25,780 nucleotides of DNA from positions 1 through 25,780 of the IMG/VR virus record IMGVR_UViG_3300036790_000806, one strand, 5' to 3'. Under the pieces are notes generated by a model that saw only the letters and a list, made by a program, of their open reading frames with translations, did not search any database and was not told where the DNA came from. Shown here one piece after another: positions 9,615 to 16,915 of this stretch. Each line of letters starts with the position of its first letter. Position 1 is the stretch's first letter. This DNA is from a virus. Made by a program: the position numbers and the translations under genes.

Positions 9615-10826
9615 TTAAAACGCCCAGCCCGCCGGATGGGGGCCAAGAATGAACTCGAAAGCGTTGCTGATTGCGGTGTCGTTTATTCCTGCGCCGAGCC
9701 CGCCCTCGTGCGTGGCATCGGCTCCGGTTGCAATAACATAAGTCGGCGTCATGGGGCTGCTCAGCGCGGCATATGCTGCCATCGTGCAGACTTCCTGTCC
9801 GCCCGCCCCCGAGTTCCACGTAGGTTGCACTATCGTGTCCGAAGCACCCCAAAGGAAGTACCAATTGGGACTGAGGAACGCGGCGTTGGCGTTCGTAATG
9901 TTCTGGCAGGGACTGCCGTGGAGCGCGGCATCATTCGCGCGTATAGTGGCAAGGACATTGCTGTCCAACTGCTGCTGTATGGCCTGCGTAAAGGGCGCGG
10001 CTCCATTGCCGTCGTAGCCGCTATTACCGGAAGGCAACGCCCAGGACATCGCCGGCCAGAGAGACGCACCTACGAAGCCGCCGGAAGGATAGGCAGCCGG
10101 GGCCGTGCAGGTTCCCGATGTTCCGTAGAATGAATTACTCGTATTGCCAACAACCCAAGCTGTGTTTCCGCCCCACGACGGTCCCATCGCGGCGAGTATT
10201 GACGGAGCGACTTGCGGCCCTCCGGAAATAAGGCTCGGAAGGTTTGCGAGAACCCACCAGGCTGCGCACTTGGCGTCCTGTGCGCCGGCCGGAAATGTGT
10301 TCGTGCCTATTGCCGTGGCGAGACGATAATCGACCATGACGATGCCGACCCCGACGCCTCCGAGCCGATTCCGCCGCCGCGCATATTTTTGGACCGATTC
10401 GACGGCAACCAGCGGGGTGTCTCCGGCCCCGAAGCAGCCCTCCCGATACCCCCCGAATCCGCCGCCCCCGTGGTAGCAGATCACCCACTGGATTCCAGCC
10501 AGATCAACGTTGGTGGGCCAGAACACGTCCAGGCAGTCGACACTCCCAAAGGTTGCACCTGTTGTGCAGGGAAAATCGGAGTCGTAGATTTGAGCGAATA
10601 GGCAACTCACCGAGGATGTGGTGCCGTCCGCATACATGATGGTTGTGTTGGGGATACTGTACGGCGTTGAAGAGCTTGCCGCCGCTCCGCAGTCAACCCA
10701 TGGTGCGATTCCGGTGTGGGGATCGACGGCCGGGCAGCCGCTCTGGTCGTTACGGTTGCAGCCTGAGCCGAACGCGGAAGGCACGGAGGCAAGAGCGAAA
10801 AACAAGATCAGCAGTGGGCTTTTCAT
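9615..10826 (-). CDS. Secreted alpha/beta-hydrolase, probable carboxylesterase (403 aa)
   Basis: Residues 1-20 form a Sec signal peptide (MKSPLLILFFALASVPSAFG). The mature enzyme has the oxyanion-loop motif YHGGGGFGG (118-126), strand IVMVDYRLA (162-170), the nucleophile elbow GPSWGG with S217, D330 in WGASDTIVQP and H373 in ATHEGG. This Ser-Asp-His triad and HGGG motif define the hormone-sensitive-lipase/polysaccharide-esterase side of the fold. About twelve cysteines suggest disulfides outside the cytoplasm. It lies between the collagen-repeat gene and the tail chaperone, starting two bases after the previous stop. It may deacetylate or otherwise de-esterify a surface polymer. A fibre-borne enzyme and a lysogen-exported enzyme are both possible. 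Confidence 0.8.
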   Translation of the reverse strand: MKSPLLILFFALASVPSAFGSGCNRNDQSGCPAVDPHTGIAPWVDCGAAASSSTPYSIPNTTIMYADGTTSSVSCLFAQIYDSDFPCTTGATFGSVDCLDVFWPTNVDLAGIQWVICYHGGGGFGGYREGCFGAGDTPLVAVESVQKYARRRNRLGGVGVGIVMVDYRLATAIGTNTFPAGAQDAKCAAWWVLANLPSLISGGPQVAPSILAAMGPSWGGNTAWVVGNTSNSFYGTSGTCTAPAAYPSGGFVGASLWPAMSWALPSGNSGYDGNGAAPFTQAIQQQLDSNVLATIRANDAALHGSPCQNITNANAAFLSPNWYFLWGASDTIVQPTWNSGAGGQEVCTMAAYAALSSPMTPTYVIATGADATHEGGLGAGINDTAISNAFEFILGPHPAGWAF

Positions 10827-10828
10827 GG

Positions 10829-12346
10829 TTAATTGGGGAAATACCCGGAAGCGCCGATCAACGACGCCGAGTTACCCGCCTGCGTCGTCTGGTTATAGAG
10901 AACATTCGGGTAGAGGCTTCCTGTAGTGGCAATCCCGGTAACGATGCCGGATAGCTGGTTGCCCCGGACCTGACCATTTGAAGCGTTCCAGAATCCGTTG
11001 CTTCCCGCTCCGCAGGAAAGCGTACCCGGCGTGCTCACGATGCAATCCACCACGATTTCCCAGTTGCATACGCCGCTTGCGAAGCACAGCGTGGCCGTGA
11101 GGTAGTCGGTCAAAGCGACACAGCCGGTGCCTGCTCCGGTGCATAGCGCCGAATTAAACGACGCACTGGAATTGGTGCTGCTTACGGTCTGATCTACTTT
11201 GAATCGCAGTAGAAACTCGCGGCCTGTCGTAAGGGCGCTTGCAGGGAAATTGACGCCGCTGTTCATGGCAAACGGCTGGTTAGCGCCGCTACTGCTCAGC
11301 TTGTCCGTGGTGTCCGAAGCGTTCGCGAATGCCGCGAACATCGCGTTTTTGGCAAAGCAGTTGGTTACCTGCGCGCAGGTATAGTCCCCGGTACCTGCGA
11401 CGACAGCGCCAGTCCGCGGCGATCCCGATGGTCCGAAGCTGCTGACGCCGCTCGCGCCACCTGCAGCCGCATTAAAGCCGGGCCAAATAAGCACCGTGAA
11501 AGTCGCGTTTGCCGCAGCTCCGGTGTCGGCAGTGCCGATTACCCATCCGCTGGAGGGAGCCGTTGCGCCCGCGTCTCCGCATCGACCACCGGTGGTCGGC
11601 GAATTGACAACGAAATGACCTTGCGTGACGCCAGCGGAATCTGCCTGGCAGGTCGCCGTGCCCGCCACGGCGACGGTCGGGCTGCCGGCCGTTCCGGCCC
11701 CACTCACGACAATTCCAACCGGAATGGCGGTGTCGCTTGTTGTGGCGTTTACAAAGCTGCCGGATACCAGTTTCACGGTGCCGTTTAGCGTGGTGCCCGT
11801 GCCGGCATCGTTAGGTATGCTCGTTACTACATTGCCTGTTCCGGCCGCCCCCGCGGCTCCCGTTGGACCTGTGGATCCCGTTGGTCCGGTAGGCCCGGTC
11901 GCTCCTGTCGGTCCTACAGGCCCCAGCGCACGATGCCCGGCGTAATTCGATCCATCCGTCCAGATTGTCCAACCGTCCGCGTTCGAACCACTGAGGGCAA
12001 CCATCGCGGTGGGCGCGCTCGCTGAGTTATTGAGAGTCAGCCCGTTCAGCGCGATCGAAAGAGTGGTCGAAGTGCTCCAATTAACCAGGCCGAACGGGCA
12101 TGAGTCTATTGGCGGATTCGCAAGCGTGACAGTCAGCGAAGAACCGTTGAATGGCACCATCTTTCCGCACCAACCCGACTGGACCGTTTGCGATGTCGTA
12201 TAGACCGGCAGAAAGTCGCCCAGTCCGGCCGCTGGTCCGGTTGGACCGGCCGGCCCCTGAGGACCGGTTGGACCCGCTCCGCCGCTTGGGAACGGCGCCT
12301 GTGCAAACAGGGATACCGAAAAGAGAAGAATCCCGATGCCCTTCAT
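10829..12346 (-). CDS. Secreted collagen-repeat protein, fibre-like (505 aa)
   Basis: The first ~17 residues are a Sec signal peptide (MKGIGILLFSVSLFAQA). Two Gly-X-Y collagen-like runs follow: residues ~22-39 (GPTGPQGPAGPTGP) and ~143-171 (GPTGATGPTGPTGSTGPTG), separated by a beta domain. Residues ~180-505 are Ser/Thr/Gly-rich and beta-rich with several Cys pairs, and end ASGYFPN. Collagen repeats trimerise and are common in tail fibres. The signal peptide and the cysteines are unusual for a virion protein made in the cytoplasm. ATG directly follows the TGA of the preceding gene, in frame. It may be a fibre or a secreted surface protein. Confidence 0.75.
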   Translation of the reverse strand: MKGIGILLFSVSLFAQAPFPSGGAGPTGPQGPAGPTGPAAGLGDFLPVYTTSQTVQSGWCGKMVPFNGSSLTVTLANPPIDSCPFGLVNWSTSTTLSIALNGLTLNNSASAPTAMVALSGSNADGWTIWTDGSNYAGHRALGPVGPTGATGPTGPTGSTGPTGAAGAAGTGNVVTSIPNDAGTGTTLNGTVKLVSGSFVNATTSDTAIPVGIVVSGAGTAGSPTVAVAGTATCQADSAGVTQGHFVVNSPTTGGRCGDAGATAPSSGWVIGTADTGAAANATFTVLIWPGFNAAAGGASGVSSFGPSGSPRTGAVVAGTGDYTCAQVTNCFAKNAMFAAFANASDTTDKLSSSGANQPFAMNSGVNFPASALTTGREFLLRFKVDQTVSSTNSSASFNSALCTGAGTGCVALTDYLTATLCFASGVCNWEIVVDCIVSTPGTLSCGAGSNGFWNASNGQVRGNQLSGIVTGIATTGSLYPNVLYNQTTQAGNSASLIGASGYFPN

Positions 12347-12760
12347 TCAGTAAGTCCCCGTCATGTAGCCGTTGAGTCCCGCGCCGTCGGCAACCCACCT
12401 GACGCCGCCTTCGCAAGACACCCCATCCGCGGGGAGCTGCACGGGAACGTTATTCGCGCCGGCGGTGTACCCCGGAATGGTCGCCTTCACGAAGATGGTT
12501 CCCGTCGTCTTGCAGGTGACAGTGACTGTGACCGAAGTCGAAGCGTTAGTGTTGACAAACCAAATGCTCCTGACGATGACTCGCGACTGCCTGTCCGCCG
12601 AGGGGGTCATTGCATCGGCGATAGTGGTCGGAACCGCGGCGAGCGGAATGTAATCGTGATGCGTGACGGCGTCCGGCATAGCGGCTTGCTGGGCGAGGAG
12701 CGGTGAAGCGATCAGCGAAGCGACCGCAAGAGTGAAAGCGAATAAGAGCAGGAATCGCAT
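12347..12760 (-). CDS. Small secreted beta-rich protein (137 aa)
   Basis: Residues 1-24 are a clear Sec signal peptide (MRFLLLFAFTLAVASLIAS, cleavage probably after LLAQ). The mature part is beta-rich: SRVIVRSIWFVNTNASTSV, TVTVTCKTTGTIFVKATIPG, and a last strand DGAGLNGYMTGTY, with two cysteines (C83, C116) that could form a disulfide after export. Its ribosome site AAAGGAG (12770-12776) overlaps the stop of the tail tube gene and matches those of the capsid and tube genes, so it is probably made in quantity. It may be a surface or decoration protein; no family was recognised. The next gene starts directly after its stop. Confidence 0.7.
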   Translation of the reverse strand: MRFLLLFAFTLAVASLIASPLLAQQAAMPDAVTHHDYIPLAAVPTTIADAMTPSADRQSRVIVRSIWFVNTNASTSVTVTVTCKTTGTIFVKATIPGYTAGANNVPVQLPADGVSCEGGVRWVADGAGLNGYMTGTY

Positions 12761-12775
12761 GTTTGTTTTCTCCTT

Positions 12776-13789
12776 TCAGGCCGTGGCCAGATAGCTGTGC
12801 GCGAAAAGGTTCGTTACCCGGATATCGCACCCGCCGAAGGTCGGATCGCTGAGGACGGCGAACTTGCCCGCGATTTTGAGAATTCCATCCGCGACGCCTT
12901 TCTTCGTATCCTTGAAGACCGCACGCGGCAGCACGATATCCACCGTGTAATTCGCGGCGCCATTGGCGACGCCGCCGACGATGGGGATATGAACCACATA
13001 CTCGGTTCCCGCAAGCAGAGCGGCGCGCTGGGAACGATCTTCGAGTTCGATCTCAGCATCCAGTTCTACGGAATAGGTCAGGCCGCGGCGAATCGCTCCG
13101 ACATTGCCGGTTGAATCGCCGACGTTATATTTGCCCTTTCCGTTGTTTTTGAACGCGAACTTGAAATTAACGAGCTGAGCGGAAATCGCCGTCGCGCCGG
13201 TGACGGCCGTCCCGTCGTAAGCTCCGCCCATCGCGAAGTTGCAATCGCCATAAGCGAGATACGATTCCGGATTCGCGGCGGGCTTCGCAGTGGCATCCGC
13301 GCCTTCGGATGCGCGGCCCATCAGATCGGCCTCAAACTCCACAAACTGCCCGCGGGAGCCCGACAGCGTAAATCCGGTGCACGCCACGCCGGGATATGCA
13401 AACTGACTGCTGCCGTCGTTTTCCACCAGCGTCCGATAGGGAAGCTCCACTATCCCGCTGTTCATCTGCAGCTTGTGACTGTAAGCCGTGGTCGCGCCGA
13501 CGACGGTCGCCGTGTCTTCGCCCATCGCCATGGAGGCGAAGAGCGCTACCACCGTGGGCGTCGCCTTGCATTTGTGCTTCCCCGAGAACTTCATATTGAG
13601 GAGCTTATGTTTCGTCGGCAGCAGGCTCCCCGTGATTTCCGTCGTGTTCTCGAAGAACGTCTCCGGATCGGGCTCCATCAGATCGGTTCCCTCGAAATTG
13701 AGCAGCTCCGTGACGGTCTGGGCCGTGCCGATTGCCGTCTGGCAGAGGTCCGAAACCGCCCGCCAGCCGCCGGTTAATGATTGAGGCAT
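12776..13789 (-). CDS. Major tail tube protein (337 aa)
   Basis: Forms the stacked rings of the tail tube. ATG at 13787-13789 follows AAAGGAG by nine bases (13799-13805), a strong site suited to an abundant protein. The sequence is almost all beta strand, with tube-protein features: TEITGSLLPTKHKLLNMKFS, a region GVACTGFTLSGSRGQFVEFE, and the last strands IPIVGGVANGAANYTVDIVL. It stands between the tail terminator and the chaperone, separated from the chaperone by three secreted-type genes. At 337 residues it is longer than compact tube proteins, so it may include an extra surface domain. Confidence 0.8.
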   Translation of the reverse strand: MPQSLTGGWRAVSDLCQTAIGTAQTVTELLNFEGTDLMEPDPETFFENTTEITGSLLPTKHKLLNMKFSGKHKCKATPTVVALFASMAMGEDTATVVGATTAYSHKLQMNSGIVELPYRTLVENDGSSQFAYPGVACTGFTLSGSRGQFVEFEADLMGRASEGADATAKPAANPESYLAYGDCNFAMGGAYDGTAVTGATAISAQLVNFKFAFKNNGKGKYNVGDSTGNVGAIRRGLTYSVELDAEIELEDRSQRAALLAGTEYVVHIPIVGGVANGAANYTVDIVLPRAVFKDTKKGVADGILKIAGKFAVLSDPTFGGCDIRVTNLFAHSYLATA

Positions 13790-13807
13790 CGTGAAATTCT
13801 CCTTTTC

Positions 13808-14281
13808 TTACGCCAATGGCGTGATCTTCGTTATTTTTGCGGCCGTGGTCCCCACGGCGAAGCAGTGCGGATCATCCTGCAGCGTCGTTACGCTGGATGT
13901 AACGTTGCCAAACAGCAGCGTGTTATTGCCGATCGTGTTGCTCGATCGCCGGAGACGGTCCAGTACATCTTCAATGGCTTCCTGCAGCCCCTTGGCCGCG
14001 AGCTGCGCATCCTTGCGATTCAGCGCCTTCGTGATGACCACAATCGAAACCGGAATTTCATGCTGTGTTTCCGAAGCCGTGAACGGGCTCCGTTGTGTCG
14101 GATCGAGCGTCGCGGACAAATTAATGGCGGGCAGCTCGGTCGGCCGGAATCCCTGCGTAAGCTTTTCCCCGGTAAACAGGCAGTCACGGATATCCGCCTC
14201 GAACGTCCTGACTGACGAAAGGCCGTCCTCGGCTTTTAACAGCGCAAGCAACGCGGCTTCCAGGTCGCTCTGTATGCTCAC
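13808..14281 (-). CDS. Tail terminator-like / minor tail protein (157 aa)
   Basis: Starts by ATGA overlap with the gp10-like gene and ends just before the tail tube gene. The N-terminal helix (SDLEAALLALLKAEDGLSSV), central strands PELPAINLSA-like and IPVSIVVITKAL, and a helix KGLQEAIEDVLDRLRRSS fit the alpha/beta plan of tail terminators and Gp37/DUF1834-like proteins. These cap the tail tube and join it to the head. Assignment is mainly from order (gp10-like, then this, then tube protein), with the fold read by eye. Confidence 0.6.
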   Translation of the reverse strand: MSIQSDLEAALLALLKAEDGLSSVRTFEADIRDCLFTGEKLTQGFRPTELPAINLSATLDPTQRSPFTASETQHEIPVSIVVITKALNRKDAQLAAKGLQEAIEDVLDRLRRSSNTIGNNTLLFGNVTSSVTTLQDDPHCFAVGTTAAKITKITPLA

Positions 14282-14772
14282 GCGATTCCTTTCGCCAGCT
14301 CCTCGCGCACGATGACCTCGTAGCGCGGGATAAACTGCCGGATCGCATTAGCGAACGGCGCGCGGGCCTGCATCCCCTGAATGACGGCACGCTTACGAAT
14401 CAGGGCTTTGCCGTTGCCGTCGAACGCGCCCCACCACAGGGCCTTCTTGTTCGTCGGCAGAATCGTGATCGGCTGGCCCTTCGGACCGAAGACGCCCGTT
14501 CCTTCTTCGAGGTACCGCGCGTATTCGAGCGGCGTGCCGACGCGGCCTTCGCCGATGTCATTGGAGATTTGCTGAATCAGCGCCGTGATCGACCGGACAT
14601 ATGTGCTGGTCTTCTTCGGGGCCAGATCCTGCACCAGCGCGAGAAATTCGAAGACGCCGCGCTTCAGCGCGCTCGCCGGGACGCGGCGGATCGTCGAACC
14701 ACGCTCCGTGAGGAGCTGGTTAACCTGAGCGCTCAGCTCGTCCGGATCGTCGAATTGGAAGTCGGCAGGCAT
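14278..14772 (-). CDS. HK97 gp10-like neck/tail-completion protein (164 aa)
   Basis: Residues 81-115 carry the recognisable core of the gp10-like family: PLEYARYLEEGTGVFGP, followed by QPITILPTNKKALWW. The rest is helical with a basic C-terminus. These proteins join head and tail or help finish the tail. ATG follows the TAA of the glucosaminidase with no gap, in the same frame; the end overlaps the next start (ATGA). The length is usual for the family. Confidence 0.8.
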   Translation of the reverse strand: MPADFQFDDPDELSAQVNQLLTERGSTIRRVPASALKRGVFEFLALVQDLAPKKTSTYVRSITALIQQISNDIGEGRVGTPLEYARYLEEGTGVFGPKGQPITILPTNKKALWWGAFDGNGKALIRKRAVIQGMQARAPFANAIRQFIPRYEVIVREELAKGIA

Positions 14773-15270
14773 TTACGTGATGTTGACCAGGGGTTTGCGC
14801 GCCTGGGCGATCGCGCCGCGCACTTCGGACATTTGCAGGATGCGCGCCAGTTTAGTGCTGTACAGAAGATTGTTCGGCGCATAACGCGGGGCGATCCGCT
14901 GCATAAGCATTGCCTTGTCGCCATCTTTCAGGTATTGAGCCCAGGCGGCCGCGTAGGGCTGCGCCGAGGTAATGAGCGCGGCGTGCCGGTCGAAACATGC
15001 CTGCAGCGTCGGAAACACTTCGAACTGCTGCTCTTCCGTGACAGGTTGAGCGTTTGGGTGAGGGACTTCCTGAGTGGAGAGTGTTTGCGATGCCGTTCCC
15101 GTCGTGGCTTTAATGCCGAAGCAGTTATTGCCCGGCGCGTGTTCTCCCCACCCGGATTCCAAGGCCCACTGTGGAACGGTGAGTTCAGCCGGAAGTTTGG
15201 TGGTCTTCTCGCTGGCGACGGCCGAAGCCGCCGCCAGTCCGAGAGCCGATAATTGTGCGGCGCTCAACAT
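14773..15270 (-). CDS. GH73-type N-acetylglucosaminidase, candidate endolysin (165 aa)
   Basis: Cleaves the glycan strands of peptidoglycan. The family signature is clear: VPQWALESGWGEHAPGNNCF (33-51) followed by GIKA, in which E38 is the expected catalytic acid; later segments FPTLQACFDRHAALI and YAAAWAQYLKDGDKAM match the FlgJ/endo-beta-N-acetylglucosaminidase fold. Residues 1-20 are Ala-rich and mildly hydrophobic without a proper signal peptide. It lies after a possible holin and a terminator-like hairpin, and its TAA directly abuts the ATG of the next gene. It could be the endolysin or a virion-bound wall-piercing enzyme, since it sits within head-tail joining genes. Confidence 0.85.
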   Translation of the reverse strand: MLSAAQLSALGLAAASAVASEKTTKLPAELTVPQWALESGWGEHAPGNNCFGIKATTGTASQTLSTQEVPHPNAQPVTEEQQFEVFPTLQACFDRHAALITSAQPYAAAWAQYLKDGDKAMLMQRIAPRYAPNNLLYSTKLARILQMSEVRGAIAQARKPLVNIT

Positions 15271-15288
15271 TCCTTCCCTCTCTTTGTC

Positions 15289-15326
15289 AAAACGTTCCCG
15301 GCGCGCTGTCGGGCGCGCCGGGGAAC
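15289..15326 (-). terminator. Terminator-like hairpin between the membrane protein and glucosaminidase genes
   Basis: On the minus strand CCCGGCGCGC (15322-15313) pairs perfectly over ten bases with GCGCGCCGGG (15306-15297) around a six-base loop. After a single bulged base, three more pairs follow (15324-15326 with 15294-15296). A G and then UUUU (15292-15289) follow the stem. This is the best intrinsic terminator shape in the window, though its U-run is short. A ten-base palindrome, CCAACGTTGG, abuts it at 15326-15335. It might attenuate transcription between the head and lysis/tail genes. Confidence 0.5.
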
Positions 15327-15338
15327 CAACGTTGGCTG

Positions 15339-15635
15339 TTAACCCTCGGGCTGGGGATCGTCCCTGATCTGCGTCTTCTCCGGCTGTTCCTCAGTCTCGG
15401 CCTGAGCTTCCGCGACGGGAGCTGCGGGCTGCGTGGCCGCGGTCACTGCCTGATCGACGGTCCCGAGCACGGTCGCGCCTCCGGCCATCGCCGCCCCAAC
15501 CGAGGGATGGGAAGCGCTGATTACCTGCCCTGTGGCCTGCAGTCCGACTGTGAGCAGTGCGAGGAAGATTCCCCAGTTAAAAGAAGCGTGCGCCGGGTGG
15601 GCCGGATTCGCCGCGGGATTCGTTGTATTGTCCAT
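15339..15635 (-). CDS. Small membrane protein (98 aa), possible holin
   Basis: ATG at 15633-15635 with AGAAAGG upstream. Residues 1-18 are polar, ~20-40 form a membrane helix (WGIFLALLTVGLQATGQVI), ~47-65 a second weakly hydrophobic Gly/Ala-rich stretch, and the last 35 residues are Ala/Pro/Glu-rich and likely disordered. It lies directly before the glucosaminidase gene, which makes a holin role reasonable. The charged C-terminus and weak second helix would fit a class II-like or one-helix holin. Alternatively it is a membrane protein unrelated to lysis. Confidence 0.5.
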   Translation of the reverse strand: MDNTTNPAANPAHPAHASFNWGIFLALLTVGLQATGQVISASHPSVGAAMAGGATVLGTVDQAVTAATQPAAPVAEAQAETEEQPEKTQIRDDPQPEG

Positions 15636-15660
15636 TTGTTTTACCTTTCTTCTTTCTTTG

Positions 15661-16545
15661 TTAAACCGCTTTCACTCCCTGTTTCCGATACCTGTTCGCA
15701 GCGATCCGCGCGGCAGGCGCGATAGGAAGCTGCGTATATTGCGTCGTGGAATTGACCACGGAATTCGTGTCCGAGACGAGTCCCTGCTTGCCGAGGGTGT
15801 TGCGCAGGAACCCAACCTGCACCATGCAGGCAACGGAGAGATCGCCGGGCACATTCGTGAATCCGGCGATATAACTAACCGAAACGTTTTGACGGCCCCA
15901 GCCGAAGATCTCGCATTCGGCGCGCAGCCGCGGGTTCCAATCCAGCGCGAGCGTGTCGTCGAACGCGATGTATTCCGGGTAAATCTTCAGCGTCGAGACA
16001 TCCACCGGCTGGCCGTCGATCGATAAGACAGACACCGAAACAATCGGCGCGTGCCTGAGATAAAGCTGGAAACCACCATCGCCGTCATAAAGCTCGCCGT
16101 CAAGCGCTATCGGCTGGATATCGAGGGTGACAATCCGCGCAATTTGAGCGCTGGCGATCAGGATGAGCTGCCGGAGTTGATCGTCCATGTCCGTTTCATC
16201 AGCGCCGAGGCCGAGCGAACGTTTCAGTGCGGACAACCCGCACAGCGGGAATGCCTGTGCGACGGGAGGCCAGGCGTTGAGGTTGAGCGCGGAAGCGGCG
16301 GAAGGGTCTTCGGTGGGATTCGCCACTGTGATCGACAGCGCGATCGCATCGCCGCCGAAATCCGGCACCGTCGCCAGAATTTGTATGTCGCTGACTACTT
16401 GAACATTTAAGCCGGGCAGCGCGAGGGAAGCACCCGCGAATAGCACAACGGCGCCCGCAACGAAACCCGTACCGGTCAGAGTGATCCGATCGCCGGGGTT
16501 TGCGGAAGCGGGAGCGACGTTAGTGATATTCGCGGATGAGGGCAT
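15661..16545 (-). CDS. Head-tail connector (gp6-like adaptor) with N-terminal IPT/TIG Ig-like domain (294 aa)
   Basis: Residues ~5-90 form an IPT/TIG-type immunoglobulin-like domain: ITNVAPASANPGDRITLTGT, then GFVAGAVVLF and SDIQILATVPDF, ending with beta strands. Such domains are typical of secreted and surface proteins. Residues ~103-294 look like a gp6-type head-tail adaptor: CGLSALKRSLGLGADETDMD, DDQLRQLILIASAQIARIV, and a long beta/helix remainder. The adaptor docks below the portal and closes the head. A typical adaptor is 100-200 residues, so the extra domain is an addition that would project from the neck. The start is an ATG ten bases after the previous stop, with AAGGCGG upstream. 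Confidence 0.7.
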   Translation of the reverse strand: MPSSANITNVAPASANPGDRITLTGTGFVAGAVVLFAGASLALPGLNVQVVSDIQILATVPDFGGDAIALSITVANPTEDPSAASALNLNAWPPVAQAFPLCGLSALKRSLGLGADETDMDDQLRQLILIASAQIARIVTLDIQPIALDGELYDGDGGFQLYLRHAPIVSVSVLSIDGQPVDVSTLKIYPEYIAFDDTLALDWNPRLRAECEIFGWGRQNVSVSYIAGFTNVPGDLSVACMVQVGFLRNTLGKQGLVSDTNSVVNSTTQYTQLPIAPAARIAANRYRKQGVKAV

Positions 16546-16555
16546 TTATGCCGCC

Positions 16556-16837
16556 TTATTCCTCGCGTTCTTTGGGCTTGCGTCGCAGCTCGAACTTCGC
16601 CTTGAGTTTCGCGGCCGCGTCGTTCGTAGCCGCCAACGTCGGGAAGAATTTCACAGGCGAGGTTTCCTCGCATGCAAGATCCTCGACGTCCGCCGGGACT
16701 TTCAAAGGCTGCAGCGGGCGGAACCGATAATCGCCCAGTGTGAGAGAGCCGGTTTCCTGCTGATATAGGCCGAATACTACAGGGCCTTCGTCTTTTTTCT
16801 TTTTGCTGTCGGGGACAGCAACGGGCGCTTCAGTCAT
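16556..16837 (-). CDS. Hypothetical small protein after the capsid (93 aa)
   Basis: ATG at 16835-16837 with AAAGG upstream; TAA at 16556-16558. The N-terminus is charged (PDSKKKKDEGP), the middle is probably beta-rich (VVFGLYQQETGSLTLGDYRF) and the end is a basic helix (AAKLKAKFELRRKPKEREE). No recognised domain. Genes of this size directly after a capsid gene often encode head decoration or head-completion proteins, but there is no sequence evidence for either. The gene is preceded by two hairpins and followed ten bases later by the connector gene. Confidence 0.65.
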   Translation of the reverse strand: MTEAPVAVPDSKKKKDEGPVVFGLYQQETGSLTLGDYRFRPLQPLKVPADVEDLACEETSPVKFFPTLAATNDAAAKLKAKFELRRKPKEREE

Positions 16838-16854
16838 TTCTTTTTGCCTTTCTG

Positions 16855-16883
16855 CGCGGCGGCTCTATTCGGTGGCCGCCGCG
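16855..16883 (-). other. Nine-pair GC hairpin before the 93-aa gene
   Basis: CGCGGCGGC and GCCGCCGCG pair perfectly around an 11-base loop, ending 17 bases before the start codon of the next gene. With the tetraloop hairpin just upstream it fills most of the 113-base gap. It may limit read-through or translation from the capsid gene into its neighbour. There is no U-tract on the minus-strand side. Confidence 0.45.
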
Positions 16884-16897
16884 GCTTTTCTAACCGT

Positions 16898-16915
16898 CCA
16901 CGCCTTCCGGCGCGG
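16898..16915 (-). other. Stem-loop with GGAA tetraloop after the capsid gene
   Basis: In the minus-strand RNA, CCGCGCC and GGCGUGG pair (seven pairs, one G-U) around a GGAA loop of the stable GNRA class. It begins 36 bases after the capsid stop. No U-run follows, so it is more likely an RNA-stabilising or processing element than a terminator. Confidence 0.45.

Noticed and set aside
11820-12290. Repetitive DNA in the collagen-repeat gene, considered as a repeat array
   Set aside because: The periodicity is 9 bases or multiples and encodes Gly-X-Y triplets; no constant repeat with unique spacers, so not CRISPR.
14770-14775. TAA directly followed by in-frame ATG between glucosaminidase and gp10-like gene, considered as a broken fusion
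   Set aside because: The same stop-ATG junction occurs at 12344-12349 and 18526-18531, and both flanking proteins look complete, so it is a coupling style here. This also tempers the broken-gene reading of the protease-capsid junction.
15285-15290. Perfect TTGACA on the minus strand before the glucosaminidase
   Set aside because: No -10 hexamer follows at 16-18 bases; the sequence there is the gene start.
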